This document shows positions 1 to 42,559 of a stretch of 64,000 nt of DNA, piece after piece (within the stretch, counting starts at the first letter, position 1; every line of letters begins with the position of its first letter). A program made the position numbers and the translations under genes. Location: the NCBI GenBank assembly GCA_963693365.1, contig CAVNZM010000001.1, forward strand, positions 7,564,001-7,628,000, written 5' to 3'. This stretch comes from Amoebidium appalachense. Its lineage: Eukaryota; Ichthyosporea. Under the pieces are notes generated by a model. The model saw only the letters and a program-made list of their open reading frames with translations, was not told the DNA's origin and did no database searches.

Positions 1-542
1 GTGTGTGTGTGGGGAGGGGGGGGGGGGGAGGAGGAGGGAGGGAGGGGGGGCGGGGGGGAAGAGGGATAGAAACAGATAAAGAGCGGAAGAAGAAAGCTAG
101 GAAAGAGGAGGAATGAAAATCATTTCAGCACCTGTTTTCCATGGAGGTGGGAAAAAGAAAATGATAGGAAAAAAGTCGGAGCAAAAGGTCCCCCCCCCCC
201 CCCCCCCCCCCCCCCCAAAATAATTAGAAAATAAAATAAAATAAAATAAAGAAAAATAAAGAAGAAGAAGAAGAAGAAGAAAGGGAAAGGGGGACGGGGG
301 GAGTGTTAAAGGGGGAAGGGGAGGGTGGGACGGAGGGGGGGGGGGGGGGGGACGAGTCTTTTTATCTGCCACACACACGTGAGTAATTTATGTACAGATT
401 CGTGCAATCCTTGCTCTTCCACTTCTCAAAGTATACAATCACCTTGCTTCTCTCTGTGTTTCTTTCACTCGCCTCCTTTGTTTCCTCCCCTCTCTCTTTG
501 TTGTTTCTCACCCCCCATTTGACACTCCGCTTTTTCTTGTAG

Positions 543-18651
<18,109 letters not shown>

Positions 18652-18859
18652 ATCCGTAATGCTGGCGATTAGCATGAATTGGGTATAAATTCTATATAAA
18701 AATAGAGCTTCTGCCATTTTCAAATGCTTGGTCGTTTTATCTTATGGTTTTCAGCCTTTGAACCGAACTTTCTGATACACATTCCTTTTCTTTTTTAGGT
18801 AGAGAGATGATTTATGGGGTTTTTTATTTTTTTATTTTTTTTTCGTGTGGAGGGAAGGG

Positions 18860-18903
<44 letters not shown>

Positions 18904-19663
18904 CTTAATTCTTGTTTGGCAGCTTGGCCGGTTTTGCATTGTAGTCACCTAACCATGCTTTTTAGTAAATGTTGGGTTGACACACACACAAAGGGACTTG
19001 CGACTGAATCTGTCTTAGTAAGTGGGTGGGTAGCAGGTAGCAGCAACAACATGAACGAGAAAGGGCACACGTTGGTGATGTCTGAAGCGTATATCTCCTC
19101 TGTATTTTATTCACTTGTTCAATGTTGTTCTACAGAGTAAAAATTGCCGGTATGCCAAGATAATTTATTCGAGCATACATATTTGACTCCCAACAATTGT
19201 TCACATAGACATATATGACAAAAAATAGGCAGTGAGTGATATGGGGATTAAGGATAGTTTATTTTGTATAACCTACCGCCTCCAAGTTTTTAATAATGTG
19301 AGCTCGGTGTTTCAGTTTTCCTCTATTTTGCTTCTCTATTGATTTGGGCCCGTGATAATTGGTTGTCAGGAGTTTGAAGATGTTTCGGACAGGAAAAAAT
19401 GTTTGGATCTCGTGATTTTATCTGCATCTGCAAGAACTAAGACAAGAAACGCAATGTACATACCATATATGGCCACGACTGGGGTGATGTGATTGGCTCT
19501 TGTCACCTGGCAGGACCTGGTGCGTGAACGGGGTCCAATAGAAGGGCAACCGTGCAATGAAGTGACACGTTGCCCAGAAGCAGAAATTATTATTGTTATA
19601 ATTTTGAGGTGTAACTACAGACGCGTGCACACACGTGTGCACAAAAACGCACATGCACATGCA

Positions 19664-19734
<71 letters not shown>

Positions 19735-20743
19735 ACTTACACACACCTATACACACACACACACTTACACAGACGTGCACAGACGCACACATACCCATGT
19801 CACTGCGGACATGCGCGTAGACGCGCGGGCACACACACAAACTTTCAGGCATACATACGTATACCTGTGCGCCAGGTACGATCTACCAAATCAACGTACA
19901 GTATGCGCAGGCGCACGTGTACACACACACACATGTGATGCACGCGCACGTGTACACATACACATGTGATGCACGTGCAACCATGCATGCATGCACAGCT
20001 AAGAGCACAAATCCGGCTCAAGCTTTGGTGGAGAGGGAGGGGTTCCTTGGCTCGTGCTCTGGACTTTTTTTGTTTTAATGTGCTCGTGATTACGGCCAGC
20101 CGAAAGATGATCAAGAGGGAAAACCCTAATCAGAAAGATTCATGATTGGTGAAAAACAGATGTTACGTTTTTAGAACAACACATGCAAATAAATATCAAG
20201 TTTGATATGATATGTAAACACAAACGTCTGACATTCGCAGACTGAGACATTGCAGGGGGCCGGGTGTTATATTATTAATATTAGAGTTCGGGTTGTTGCA
20301 GAATAGGCCGCAGGGCTGAACATTTTTCAAAAAGAAAACCCAAATAACTTGAACGGCAGGGATTGGAGAAAATGACACATTCGTGTACTAAAGGTATTCC
20401 AGTGTAGATATAAACTACGCATGGATAAGAAAGGGACGGGCAAATGGTGCATCGACTCGCGGGGCCAGCCCATTACCCACGCAAAACAGGGTGGTGCAGA
20501 ATAAGGCCTCAGAAGAAACGGTGTCAAAAGCTAAAGAAGTTTTATATCTTGTATGTATGCAGTGGGGTTTATGTTTAGCCTGATCACATGCAAAAACCCG
20601 TAAAAAACCATCACGTATAGTGTCATTTACATATGAAGCATACAGCTTCAAGTTACTGACCACGCTTACCAAACACCAACGAATCAAAACAGGAACACTT
20701 TTGGTTGGGTGCAAACTGCAGCAGCAAAAAATGATCATAACGG
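18652..20743. other. Intergenic region between convergent TRAPPC11 and SDR genes
   Basis: About 2.1 kb between two stop codons on opposite strands. It contains a G tract of more than 40 nt (18860-18903), a C tract with (CA)n (19665-19760), and AT-rich unique sequence. I see no conserved ORF, RNA gene or certain polyadenylation signal. Confidence 0.6.
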
Positions 20744-22875
20744 TCACTTCCTGTCTCCCTTGACAGTCTCCACAAACCAACGCGCTGCTTCCCCCACGCC
20801 CTCCTCCAGTGAGGGACCAATTAAATTGTCCTCCCCGAACCCAAAGTCCTTCCGCGCTTTCTCCGTGGGAAACCTCTGTGGACGTGCCGAAAATAGCACC
20901 CAATGGCGTGTGACCAGCGGCCGTTGCCCGGGACCATAGCGGGACGTCAGCCAATAGAAATGCTCCAAAACCCACGCCAGTCGCAGCAACCTTGCCGATC
21001 CACGGTTTCCAATTTGTTTGTATGGCGACTTGGTATTTGCGGAATTTTCGGTGGAATTCGAGGAATGTTGGGCAATGGACCGTGCCAGAAGGTCGAGGTA
21101 TTTGGCCCACGTGACACCCCCGTGGTCACCGGTTGAGTTGATGTTGTAGGCCTGTGAAAGGGGGGGGAGAGCCGGGGGGGGGGGGGGGGGGGGGGGGGGG
21201 TACTTAGGTGTAGGTGGTTGGGGAATAGAGTTGATGCTCGTGTGTACGGGTGTGTGTTACTACGTAATTACGGTTTTTGTTGTCATCAGTTGCTATATTC
21301 CAACTGTTTTTGTTGTTTTATGAAAACTTATTCCAACTTTTTTTTGTTAATGGGACAAAGTGGAAGGATCCAGATAGGATTATTGCACCTCGGGGAAGAC
21401 CAACTGCAGAGACAGAGAGAGAGAAAAGTTGGGAATGGGGATGGAATGGGGAATATTTCTCTTTTTTCTTTTTTTTTGGGGGGGGGGGGGGGAGGGGGGA
21501 AGGAGCAAGGGGGGGGGGGGGGGGGGGAGTGTGTGTGTGTGTGTGTGTGTGCACGTGTGTGTGTTTGTTTGGGGAGGGGGAGGGGGGGAGAGGGGGAGGG
21601 GGATCGACAAGCCAAAGACAACCGGGGAGATCTAGAGCCAAGACAAACAAGGCAGACCAGTCTAGACTCGCATCACATCAACAATGGCCTAAGTATTCCC
21701 CCTTACACCCCCCCCCCCCCCCCCCCCCCCCACCCCATTTCCCCCTCCCCTCTCCATTGCTTCTCCCCTTCCGTCCTGTGCCCTTCCCTCACCCCCCCCC
21801 CCCCCCTCCCCTCCCCCTTGCCCCCTCCCCACACACATACACATACACACACGCACAAAAGCACACGCACACATACACACTCACCCCTTTTCCTTCCCTC
21901 CCCCCTCCCCCCCCCCCTTCCCCCTTTCCCCCCCCCCCCCCCCCCCCCCAAAAAGGCCCTTACATCTGCTTGCCATGCCCACTTACTACTGCCACACACG
22001 AACAGAAGCACCCCCTCCCTTCCCCCCCCCTCCTCCCCCTACCCCCTCCTCTTCTGCCCCCTCATCCTCCCCCTACCCCCTCCTCTTCTGCCCCCTCATC
22101 CTCCCTCTCCGTTCCTTTTCACACACTAACGTCATACATACCGTGGCACACATACACGCACACACACACATCCTACCTGTCCCAGGGTCACCTCCACCCA
22201 TGCCGCCTTCATAGCCGCCCTAGCAACCACATCCACATGCACCAATCCGGCATCGGCTTTACCCCCGTCGACCAATACCATGGAGCCGTTAAGAATGTGC
22301 TGCCCATATTCGGACACAAAATCTTTGCTGCGCGGACCATATATGGTGCTTGGGCGCAGAACAGTGATGGGTATGCCGTGTTCTTTAAAGTAGCGCCACA
22401 CAAGTTGCTCGCCCTGAAAAAAAGAGTAGTCATTAGTCTGGTTCAATTTTAGTCATTAGTATTTGATACTTTGGTTATAATTTTTATCAATATTTTTAAA
22501 AAATTGTTTTCTTCGGTATTTATCATTAATTATCCAGCGCCTATCTCTTTCAACCACATGCAATCACAACAATTCTGTCTTTGTTGGGGAAAGGGGAGTT
22601 CTATGGGGATCATTCGAGCAGAGAGAGAATGAAAGAATTTTTGTTAATTTGCTACATACAACGCAGGTAAAGTGTTGAGATACGCAATTCACTTGGCTGT
22701 TGGCTTTTTTCGGGGGGGGTGGGGGTGAGGGAACTCCGGGGGGAGGGGGAGGGGGGGGGGGGGGGCATTCTAAAGGTCGGGGGGTTTGGGAGGGGGGGGG
22801 GGGGGGAGGGGGGGGGGGAAGGGGGGTGGAGGGGGAGGGGGGTCGGCCGAGTAAGGGCAGAGAAGTAGGGTAGAT

Positions 22876-22907
<32 letters not shown>

Positions 22908-24786
22908 GGTTGTCGGATGGGTCAATACGGCCAGCTTGGACGAGTTGTAGGATAGTCCAATATCCTTCCCTGGGGTTTCCTCGTTGTAATTTTCCGAGTC
23001 TGGGGGGTACCCGTAGATGTCCACCGTAGACACGTGCACGAACCTCTGCAGCCATTTGAGGGTCTCTGGGCGGCTCAAAATGGCCTCTAGGAGGTTGCGG
23101 GGTCCATGCACGTTGACTCTGTATGTGTTGGGGTAAGGTTAGAGATATGGACAATGTTTGTGACGGGTTAAGAGCATGGACGTTGCGTGTTGGTTAAGGT
23201 TTAGACAGACCTTTCTTTTTTAACTAACTTTTTTTTTTTGGGCACTGAGTAATTGCCACGGGCTTTCCTTCGATTGGTCAATGGTTGAAAATATGGACTC
23301 GAATCGATTGATTACAGGTTAGAGCACTGCCTCGCTGACTATTTTCCTTTGTTTATGTTTTAGAACACAGGCAGGGACGTTGGGTGGTGTGGGAGACGGG
23401 AAGAGAGGGGAGAATTGGTGGGCCGGCGATGGTGGCGGGGATGAGGGGAGGGGGGGGGGGGGGGGGAGGGGGTCAAACACAAGTGGAGGATGGGAGGGTG
23501 GTGTGTGTTGCATGAGGTCACGATGGTGGGTGTGCGTGTAACTGCAATGGGGGAGGAAGGGGGATGGGGAGGCTGGGAGATGCAGGGCAGGGGTGTGTGT
23601 GTGTGTGTGTGTGTGTGTATTAGGGAAGGGGGGGGGGGGGGGGAGAGCGGGGGAGAGGGGGGGGAATGCCACCTTACGAAGTCGACCGGCCTTCCCCAGT
23701 CAGCAGACATGCCAGCACAGTGAAATATCACGTGGGCACCATCGACCAATGAAACGAGGCCATCTGGATTGGTAACGTCACCAGTACACACGGTCACGTT
23801 ACCTGCATCGATGTGCTTTTGCAGGTGCTGCAAGTTGCTCATGGGTCGGGCAAGAACTCGGACCTGGTGTAGGAGAACGGTGCGGTGGGTGGGTATTCAA
23901 GTGTGTTTGATTGTGCTGGAGGAGAGGACGGGGGGGAAGGGGGGGGGGGGGGGGGAGGGGGGGGGGGGGGGAAGACGAGGGGAGGGATGATGGAGGGAGG
24001 CGCCACGGCCCTGAATTTAGGAAGGGGAAAAGGAAAATGGGAAGGGAGCTCGGAAGAAATGAACTTGAAAGGGGGTACTGTCTAAGCCATGTTTCTTGAA
24101 TATTGGGTGTTGTATTTGCACCTGTCTTCTTCAATGTTTCGATTGGGTCACATCCGTTCACAGCATGCATCTCTAGGTCTGTGAGTGAAAAAAAAATGGT
24201 TTTATGGGCCGCCTGGGGGGGGGGGGGGGGGGGGGGGGCAACCAATTGCAAGGCGGGAGGCCGTAGTACAGGAGGTTGTCTATTTCATTTATTTTTAACC
24301 CTTTTTTTTTGGGGGGGGGGGGGGGGGAGTGAGGGGGTGTGTGGAGGAATGTTGGGGGGGAAGGGGGCGGGGGGGGGGGGGGGGGGAGAGGGGGGGGGGG
24401 GGGGGGGTCATAGCTCTTCGTCACCCACAAAGTTGTTTTTGTCAGGACTTCCCTTTGAGTCCAAAGTTTGATAGAATCATTGGCCTTTTTTTTCGTTAAA
24501 AATGACAAGAAGTAAGTGAGCGTCTTCTGTGTGCGCTGTGTTATTCTCATCTAGACTAACTTCACTGTTGGCCCCCTTAATCATTTGAGGTAATTATGCC
24601 ACATCGAAAGCGAGAAAGCAAGGGTTAAAGCTTTCTGCAGAGATCCTCTGTGCGTGTGTGTGTGTGTGTGTGTGTTGGGGGGGGGGGGGCTACTTGGTCA
24701 TACTCTCCGCTTTCTACCAATAACTTTGCCAGTCGTCCCCCCAAAAAGCCGCTGGCACCCGTCACCACAGCAACACCTTTACCCAT
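20744..24786 (-). CDS. Extended short-chain dehydrogenase/reductase (NAD-dependent epimerase / 3-beta-HSD type), 5 exons, complete
   Basis: Exons on the minus strand: 24786-24694, 23863-23673, 23118-22929, 22413-22177, 21151-20744 (stop TGA). They join in phase to 372 residues, a normal length for extended SDRs. The Rossmann glycine motif TGASGFLG is at residues 9-16. A catalytic Ser is at 125 in 'HVSTVDIYG', and the YxxxK pair is Y152/K156 in 'YNSSKLAGEQLV'. The substrate-binding half follows with 'VLRPSTIYGPRS' and 'QAYNINSTG'. These support NAD(P)-dependent oxidoreductase or epimerase chemistry. The substrate (sterol, nucleotide sugar or other) cannot be told from sequence alone. The start is the ATG just before the glycine motif, and no signal peptide is evident. 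Sense-strand introns begin with C tracts, as in the plus-strand genes. The gene converges on TRAPPC11. Confidence 0.9.
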
Positions 24787-25933
24787 GGTGCATGAAATGG
24801 TTGCTTATATTCCGGGAATTAAAGAAGTGAAACCCAGGGGAAATGCCTGCAACGGGAAGAAAGGGCTAATGGGCAGGCCTATTATGTCACAGTACAGACT
24901 GGAGAAATGTGGGGAGGTCCTCGAAACCCTGGTGTTTCCTAAGTGCCACAATAACTGGTCAACCTTACAAAAAAAATGAAAAGCAGGCTGCCCACGGCTA
25001 CTAGATTCTGAAACAACAACTAGAGTGGAGTTATGTAGGAAGTGCTGTATTTTGGATGCAAAGGATGTCCTGCAGGCAAATGTCGGAGTAGTTAGCGCAC
25101 ACAATTACTGGGCAACAGAACTTATAGGAGTCCCAACTTGGACGGTTTATATGGACATCCACTTAGGAAATTTGGGTTTACCAAAAGGTGCCCAACAAAG
25201 TGGCTTTGTCAAACACCAAAAGGTGCCCAACAAAGTGGCTTTGTCAAACAATTTGAAAGTACATATGTAGCCATGTTACACAATTGCAACTTAAAGATGA
25301 CGGATGTTGTTATTGTCATTATTGTTGATGTCTCACGGGGCCGACATTGTCACAACAATATTCATTCTGAGAGTGGCCATATGGTTTGTGTTGATGGTGT
25401 GACCCGAGGCTCGTGAGATCTTCATTAGATGACGAGATTTTTCGAGCTGTGTGGCATCAACGGTGAAATGTGAATGAGGGTCTCTGAGCTCACTCAGTGT
25501 ATCAGAAAGCGGCACTAACTCCTACAGTATTGACTTGTCTTTCATTGTGTAATTGTATTACACTTCGGAGGCCAAACCGTAACAAATTTGAATCACACCC
25601 GCGCGATGATCCGACCACCATGCATATGCGTGTTTGTGCCTGGTCAAGCTGCCTGGTCATGTGTACATAAATGTGCACCTTTTCGCATGTTTGAGTATGT
25701 ATTCTGTACCTTGGTGCGTGGATATCATCATGGTGTGCGTGTGCACTTGTGTATGCGTGTGCATGCGTGGTTATGTGCACTTTTACGTGCACGTGTGGCT
25801 GTGTGTGTGGCTGCGTGTTTGTACGGTGTGAATGTGCGTGTGGTGAAACATGTGTGTGCGTGCATGTGTGTGTGTGTGCATGCCAGTACTCTGCATTTGT
25901 ACACGTTTTTTTTTGTGTGTGTGTGCGCGCGTT

Positions 25934-25964
<31 letters not shown>

Positions 25965-26007
25965 CAGTGTGTGTGTGTGTGTGTATGTGTGTGTGTATGT
26001 GTGTGTG

Positions 26008-26056
<49 letters not shown>

Positions 26057-27337
26057 CGCCCGCACGCGTGCCGTGTGTGTGCGTGTGTGTGCGTGCGTGT
26101 GTGTGTGTGCGCGTGGGATCTCCGGATCACTTGTTGCAACGATCGATGTGTTCTGTTCGGCCGGGCCGGAGTAGCAGCTGGCTGGTGCACGTGGGCGGCC
26201 GGTGCAAATGCTTAGCATGTACATATGTACTTTGTCGTGGATTTTCACACGCCAACAACACAGCAACAGGTCAAGGGCGTTTGCGGAACTGACACCTTTC
26301 ACATTTCAATTCTTTGACATTTGTGCCATTTCGACATGGGCCATCACCTGCATGGCACTGGCCATGGCGCATCCACCGTGTCCGATGAGATCATCCGGCT
26401 GGCGAGGTGAAAAAAATCTTGTTGTGCATGCTTAGACGGGCTTGTCGGGCGTCGGGCCCGGTGACAAGGTGTGGTGCTTTCTGATGTCACGTCACGTGTT
26501 AAGCTTTGCGTCTTTTGATTGGCTTAGGGAGCATCAAGAAAATTTCAAACAAGTTCTCCCATACTCACGGGTCTGAACCGCCGGAAACCTTAACAACATC
26601 ACAAATTTTACAAAACGGGTAATCTATATGACTAAATGTTTTATTTAGTTGCTTTTTAACTTAAAATTGAAATATTATAATTATGTTTAGATTATAAAAA
26701 AAGAAATGCCAAGGATGCAACTTGAACAGGTTTTAAAAGCATCCAAAAACGCATAGCTTCACTGGTTTATAGCACCCTGATCTACGGGGATGAGCTCTGC
26801 ATGCCACCATTAGATGAAGAATCCCGGTGATAAAAATGACACATATGACTTCGTCTCGAAATCCTTATTGACTTTATCGAGGAACATATAAAAATCTATC
26901 CAAACTATCCTCAAGGAAGATATCTAAGGGGAAATAATGTTTTCAAGGTTGAGGTTTTGGTGCAATGGGTCTCTGTCTGTCTGTCACAAACTTGATCATC
27001 TGGATCCTGGCACAAGCAAAAAACAAGTGTTCCTTTGTGTACGATTGCAAGCGGGGTTACCAAGCCACATGGGCCAAGGGGAGGGTTATAAACACAGACT
27101 CGCAAGAGCTTTCGTGATTTGCTCCCACGCACACAAGCACACACGAGCACGGTCATTTTTTTTCTTCCGGGCAGGTGGCCCACAAAACATTCGCTTTGGT
27201 TGAGCCCTAAAAGAAATCACAAACTTTACTCGCCTTACTTTCCTCTCTCTTCATTTGCCTGCTTATCATCAATGTTGTTTGTAGGCATCGAATAAAAACC
27301 GATCCAAACAGTCTCGTTCTTTGTGTTATACAGCAAC
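24787..27337. other. Divergent intergenic region between the SDR gene and the membrane-protein gene
   Basis: About 2.5 kb between two start codons on opposite strands, so it should hold both promoters; no TATA or initiator motif is convincing. It contains a perfect 35-bp tandem duplication (25180-25249), a TG-rich block (25740-26115) and AT-rich unique sequence. No coding exon was recognised. Confidence 0.55.
25180..25249. repeat. Perfect 35-bp tandem duplication
   Basis: The unit beginning 'accaaaaggtgcccaacaaa' and ending 'gtcaaac' is present twice head to tail without a mismatch, in otherwise unique intergenic sequence. Confidence 0.9.
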
Positions 27338-39039
<11,702 letters not shown>

Positions 39040-39048
39040 GCGGAAGAC
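39040..39048. repeat. Left direct repeat (putative target-site duplication) of the retroelement cluster
   Basis: The 9-mer 'gcggaagac' occurs here, directly before a run of 19 T, and again at 45089-45097. The bases outside the two copies differ. This fits the target duplication made by target-primed reverse transcription of an element on the minus strand whose poly-A tail is at 39049-39067. Confidence 0.65.
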
Positions 39049-39067
39049 TTTTTTTTTTTTTTTTTTT

Positions 39068-39260
39068 ACTAATGGATTTTATTTCGATCGGGGCATCAGA
39101 CAGGGCTAAGAATGGATATAGAGTACATTTGCCATAGACACAACGAGATAGTCGCGGCTGAGATAGCTTTGCCGGATATCCAACGAGATATACCAAAACC
39201 TAGAATTCTACAGTAAGACTGCTAAAAGCTGCAAGTATGAGCTCAACTACGGGGTCAACA
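39068..39260 (-). pseudogene. 3' end of the outer LINE: last coding residues, 3' UTR and poly-A
   Basis: On the minus strand an open stretch reads 'VDPVVELILAAFSSLTVEF' to a stop at about 39203. A short 3' UTR follows, ending '..cattagt' before the A run (T run at 39049-39067). The UTR end resembles the 3' end of the RT-bearing copy at 42955-42990. Confidence 0.6.
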
Positions 39261-39600
39261 TTCGACTCTGACAAGTTGTTGATCACATCACTTGAACTTT
39301 CGCGAATCTGAATCCTGTGTACCGTAGCACTTTCAAGTATCACACTATCTTCATTTTTTTGTGAGTTTCGACTCTGACAAGTTGTTGATCACATCACTTG
39401 AACTTTCGCGAATCTGAATCTTGTGTACGGTAGCACTTTCAAGTATCACACTCACTTCATTTTTTTGTGAGTTTCGACTCTGACAATTTGTTGAAAACAT
39501 CACTTACACTTTCGCGAATCTGAATCTTGTGTACGGTAGCACTTTCAAGTATCACTGGCACACTCCGAGTCACTTCATTTTTTTGTGAAAAACACGTGGC
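39261..39600 (+). repeat. 106-bp monomer array upstream of ORF1, plus-strand copy
   Basis: Three monomers start at 39261, 39367 and 39473, each with 'ttcgactctgacaa', a block near 'cacttgaactttcgcgaatc' and 'gtagcactttcaagtatcac'. The array ends just before the ORF1 start. Placement and tandem layout are like the promoter-bearing 5' monomers of some L1 elements; promoter activity is inferred. Confidence 0.85.
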
Positions 39601-39615
39601 ACCACACACACCAAC

Positions 39616-40317
39616 ATGAGCAAGACGCTCCGCAGTCACTCTCGGGGAGCCGGGGCTGAAGCCACCAACCGGTACTCCCCTCTGGCCGCGGAAGATCCCA
39701 AAGATCCCATTGTGAACTCCACCCCCATGCAGGTGCACTCTCAAGACTCCGCTACAGCTCGTGGAGCTCAGAAGCACGGATACTCAGCCTCTTCGCATGA
39801 CGAGTCTGCTGGAGAGCCCCACTCCAAGAATCCCCGCATTTCCTCTGCTACTGAAGATGATTTGCGCGAAAAAAACAGACGTCTTCACGAGAAACTCCAG
39901 TCTCTCACTCAAGCAAACAAGGCTCTCACTGAGACGGTCTCGCGACTGTCCGAGCAAATTTCTCGCCTTGAAGCCATGCTGTCCACTTCTCGGCTCCCTG
40001 ACTTGTCTCGGCCTATTCCTCAAGCAGCATCCGAACCCGTCCGTGTTGAGCCTTCTCCTGTTCAGATTCCCGCTGTTTTCCCTGCTCCCCGTGACGCTGT
40101 TGGCGATGCTACTGCCCGGGCCGGTGGTACCACTCATGCACGGGCTTCTCAGCCGGTGCGTGGGCCCCAGCCGCGTTCTTATGCAGCGGCTGTTGCTCAA
40201 GGCCCCGATGAGCTTCGCTCTGTGGCTCGCTCCATCCGCAGCATCGTTCAAAACGTGCACCTTGTTGATGATTTTGTGAATGCAGCTCAACGACTCAAGG
40301 CTCGTCCGCCCAAGTAG
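39616..40317 (+). CDS. Retrotransposon ORF1 protein, coiled-coil type, intact 233 codons
   Basis: The ORF runs from ATG 39616 to TAG 40315-40317 without interruption. The N-terminal third is polar. A leucine heptad region follows at residues about 76-118 ('LREKNRRLHEKLQSL', 'LTETVSRLSEQISRLEAML'), then a Pro/Ala/Arg-rich C-terminal part. A coiled-coil ORF1 before an endonuclease/RT ORF is the layout of many LINEs, where the protein binds the element RNA. No CCHC knuckle is seen. A second, inverted and frameshifted copy lies at 42544-41830. Confidence 0.8.
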   Translation: MSKTLRSHSRGAGAEATNRYSPLAAEDPKDPIVNSTPMQVHSQDSATARGAQKHGYSASSHDESAGEPHSKNPRISSATEDDLREKNRRLHEKLQSLTQANKALTETVSRLSEQISRLEAMLSTSRLPDLSRPIPQAASEPVRVEPSPVQIPAVFPAPRDAVGDATARAGGTTHARASQPVRGPQPRSYAAAVAQGPDELRSVARSIRSIVQNVHLVDDFVNAAQRLKARPPK

Positions 40318-40803
40318 CCAGTCCGACCTACCACGGGCGCGACGTCCTCCGGCCAATTCCCCTCTGACCTCACCGCGGTGTATGTCCGTCTTTTCCGTCG
40401 TTACATCCGTGAAATCAAGGCTGACTTCCGGGCCCTCCGAGTGCGCACGAGTCTTATCCATTCCTACTTGTTCATTGGTGGTCAGATTCTTGAGCTATTG
40501 GTGGATCACCTGGACCGGGTATGCCGCGGCCCTTACTGATCACCTCCGCCGTTGCACCCTCAGCCGGTGCTCGACCCCAAGGACTGTACAAGGACTTCCA
40601 ACCCGATGCAGAAGGGAACATCAAGAAGAAGGAACTTGCCAGTGGATGCCCAGACCAAGCCAACTACTATGTTGCGTCGGCGTTTGTGCAAGCAGATCGA
40701 GTATTTTCAGCATGCTGCAGAGAAGGGGGAGCGGTCGGATCATGCTGCGCGTTCTTGCGAGGTTCTTGACTTCTACAAACATTGGTTGGACAACCTTCCG
40801 GAG
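40318..40803 (+). pseudogene. Decayed coding sequence downstream of ORF1, plus-strand copy
   Basis: Conserved protein pieces lie in shifting frames. One is 'RRYIREIKADFRALRVRTS' (about 40395-40455), another near 'CKQIEYFQHA' (40690-40715), and the last is 'DFYKHWLDNLP' (40768-40800). The same pieces appear in the inverted copy at 41882-41345, so this is a real part of the element now broken by frameshifts. Its role is unknown to me. Confidence 0.55.
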
Positions 40804-41340
40804 TCCGTACGATGAGTAGCCTCAATCTGTGGAAGGCGAAGGTAGCATGCATTGAAGAACTGCTGAATGGTACGAGCACGGCTATTGTAGGGACGAAACC
40901 CGGTGAGTGGGATGGTGGAGTGAACTTCGGAGATCGGTGCAATAGAACAATTAAAGTCACCGATGATTGCATATGAACGGGGAAGTGACCGTAAGATGTG
41001 ATCAACCTCCGTATCCGAGAATGAAGGGGGAAGATAAACAAATGTGAATACCCGATGCTGATAAACAATGGAAAGATGGTACTCCCCGGAATTGATCAAT
41101 CGGCAATCAGATGCTACAGCTGGAATGGCTGATACGGCCCAGGCTACACCTCGGCATCGATGATTGGGTGAATAAACTGACGTACCAATCAGACAATTGG
41201 ATTGCTGAAGCTGATGGTGATTGTAAAACCATGTTTCAACTAACCCAACAAAGGTGTAAGAGTGGGTCTGATGAAGAATATGGTGTAACTGTTAATGTTG
41301 TAATCCCCGCACATTCCAAAAATAGACCAATATAGGCTTC
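40804..41340 (-). pseudogene. AP-endonuclease domain fragment of LINE ORF2
   Basis: The minus-strand reading (about 41099-40810) contains 'YAIIGDFNCSI', the GDFN motif of APE-type LINE endonucleases, which nick target DNA, preceded by 'VFTFVYLPP'. It is cut off at 40804, where the sequence switches to the plus-strand copy, so the catalytic domain is incomplete. It forms the unique spacer of the inverted duplication. Confidence 0.75.
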
Positions 41341-42545
41341 ACTGAGACTCAGCCGGAAGTTTGTCCAACCAACGTTTGTAGAAGTCAAGAACGGGCCGCG
41401 AGAACGCGAAGCATGATCGGGCAGGCCCCCCTTCTCTGCTTCAGCACAAGCATGCTGAAAATACTCGATCTGCTTGCACAAACGCCGACGCAACAAGTAG
41501 TTGGCTTGGTCTGGGCGTCCAACAGTTCCTTCTTCTTAATTCCCTTCTGCATCGGGTTGGAAGTCCTTGTACAGTCCTTGGGGTTTGGGGTCGAGCACCT
41601 CAAGGGTGCAACGGCGGAGGTGATCAGTGAGGGCCGCGGCATACCCAGGATCCACCAATAGCTCAAGAATCTGACCACCACTGGCAATGAACAAGTAGGA
41701 ATGGATAAGACTCGTGCGCACTCGGAGGGCCCGGAAGTCAGCCTTGATTTCACGGATGTAACGACGGAAAAGACGAACATACACCGCGGTGAGGTCAGAG
41801 GGGAATTGGCCGGAGGACGTCGCGCCCGTGGTAGGTCGGACTGGCTACTTGGGCGGACGAGCCTTGAGTCGTTGAGCTGCATTCACAAAATCATCAACAA
41901 GGTGCACGTTTTGAACGATGCTGCGGATGGAGTGAGCAACAGAGCGAAGCTCATCAGGGCCTTGAGCAACAGCCGCTGCATAAGAACGCGGCTGGAGCTC
42001 ACGCACCGGCTGAGAAGCCCGTGCATGAGTGGTACCACCGGCCCGGGCAGTAGCATCGCCAACAGCGTCACGGGGAGCAGGGAAAACAGCGGGAATCTGA
42101 ACAGGAGAAGGCTCAACACGGACGGGTTCGGATGCTGCTTGAGGAATAGGCCGACAAGTCAGGGAGCCGAGAAGTGGACAGCATGGCTTCAAGGCGAGAA
42201 ATTTGCTCGGACAGTCGCGAGACCGTCTCAGTGAGAGCCTTTTTTGCTTGAGTGAGAGACTGGAGTTACTCGTGACGACGTCGGTTTTCCTCGCGCAAAT
42301 TATCTTCAGTAGCAGAGGAAATGCGGGGATTCTTGGAGTGGGGCTCTCCAGCAGACTCATCATCCGAAGAGGCTGAGTATCCGTGCTTCTGAGCTCCACG
42401 AGCTGTAGCGGAGTCTTGAGAGTGCACCTGCATGGGGGTGGAGTTCACAATGGGATCTTTGGGATCTTCCGCGGCCAGAGGGGAGTACCGGTTGGTGGCT
42501 TCAGCCCCGGCTCCCCGAGAGCGACTGCGGAGCGCCTTGCTCATG
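41341..42545 (-). pseudogene. Inverted ORF1 copy plus downstream coding sequence, frameshifted
   Basis: This is nearly the same as 39616-40803 read on the other strand. It starts at ATG 42544 with 'MSKALRSRSRGAGAEA'. The N-terminal 92 codons are open; a frame change near 42270 separates them from the rest, which stays readable to about 41845. The leucine heptads are damaged at the frameshift. The end near 41341 continues into the endonuclease fragment. Confidence 0.75.
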
Positions 42546-42559
42546 TTGGTGTGTGTGGT

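Noticed and set aside
21318-21650. Minus-strand Pro/His-rich ORFs between the last two SDR exons
   Set aside because: They derive from C tracts and CA repeats in the intron, and the flanking exons already join in phase.
24805-25104. 99-codon minus-strand ORF just upstream of the SDR start
   Set aside because: It ends before the SDR ATG, has no recognisable family and no splice link to the gene.
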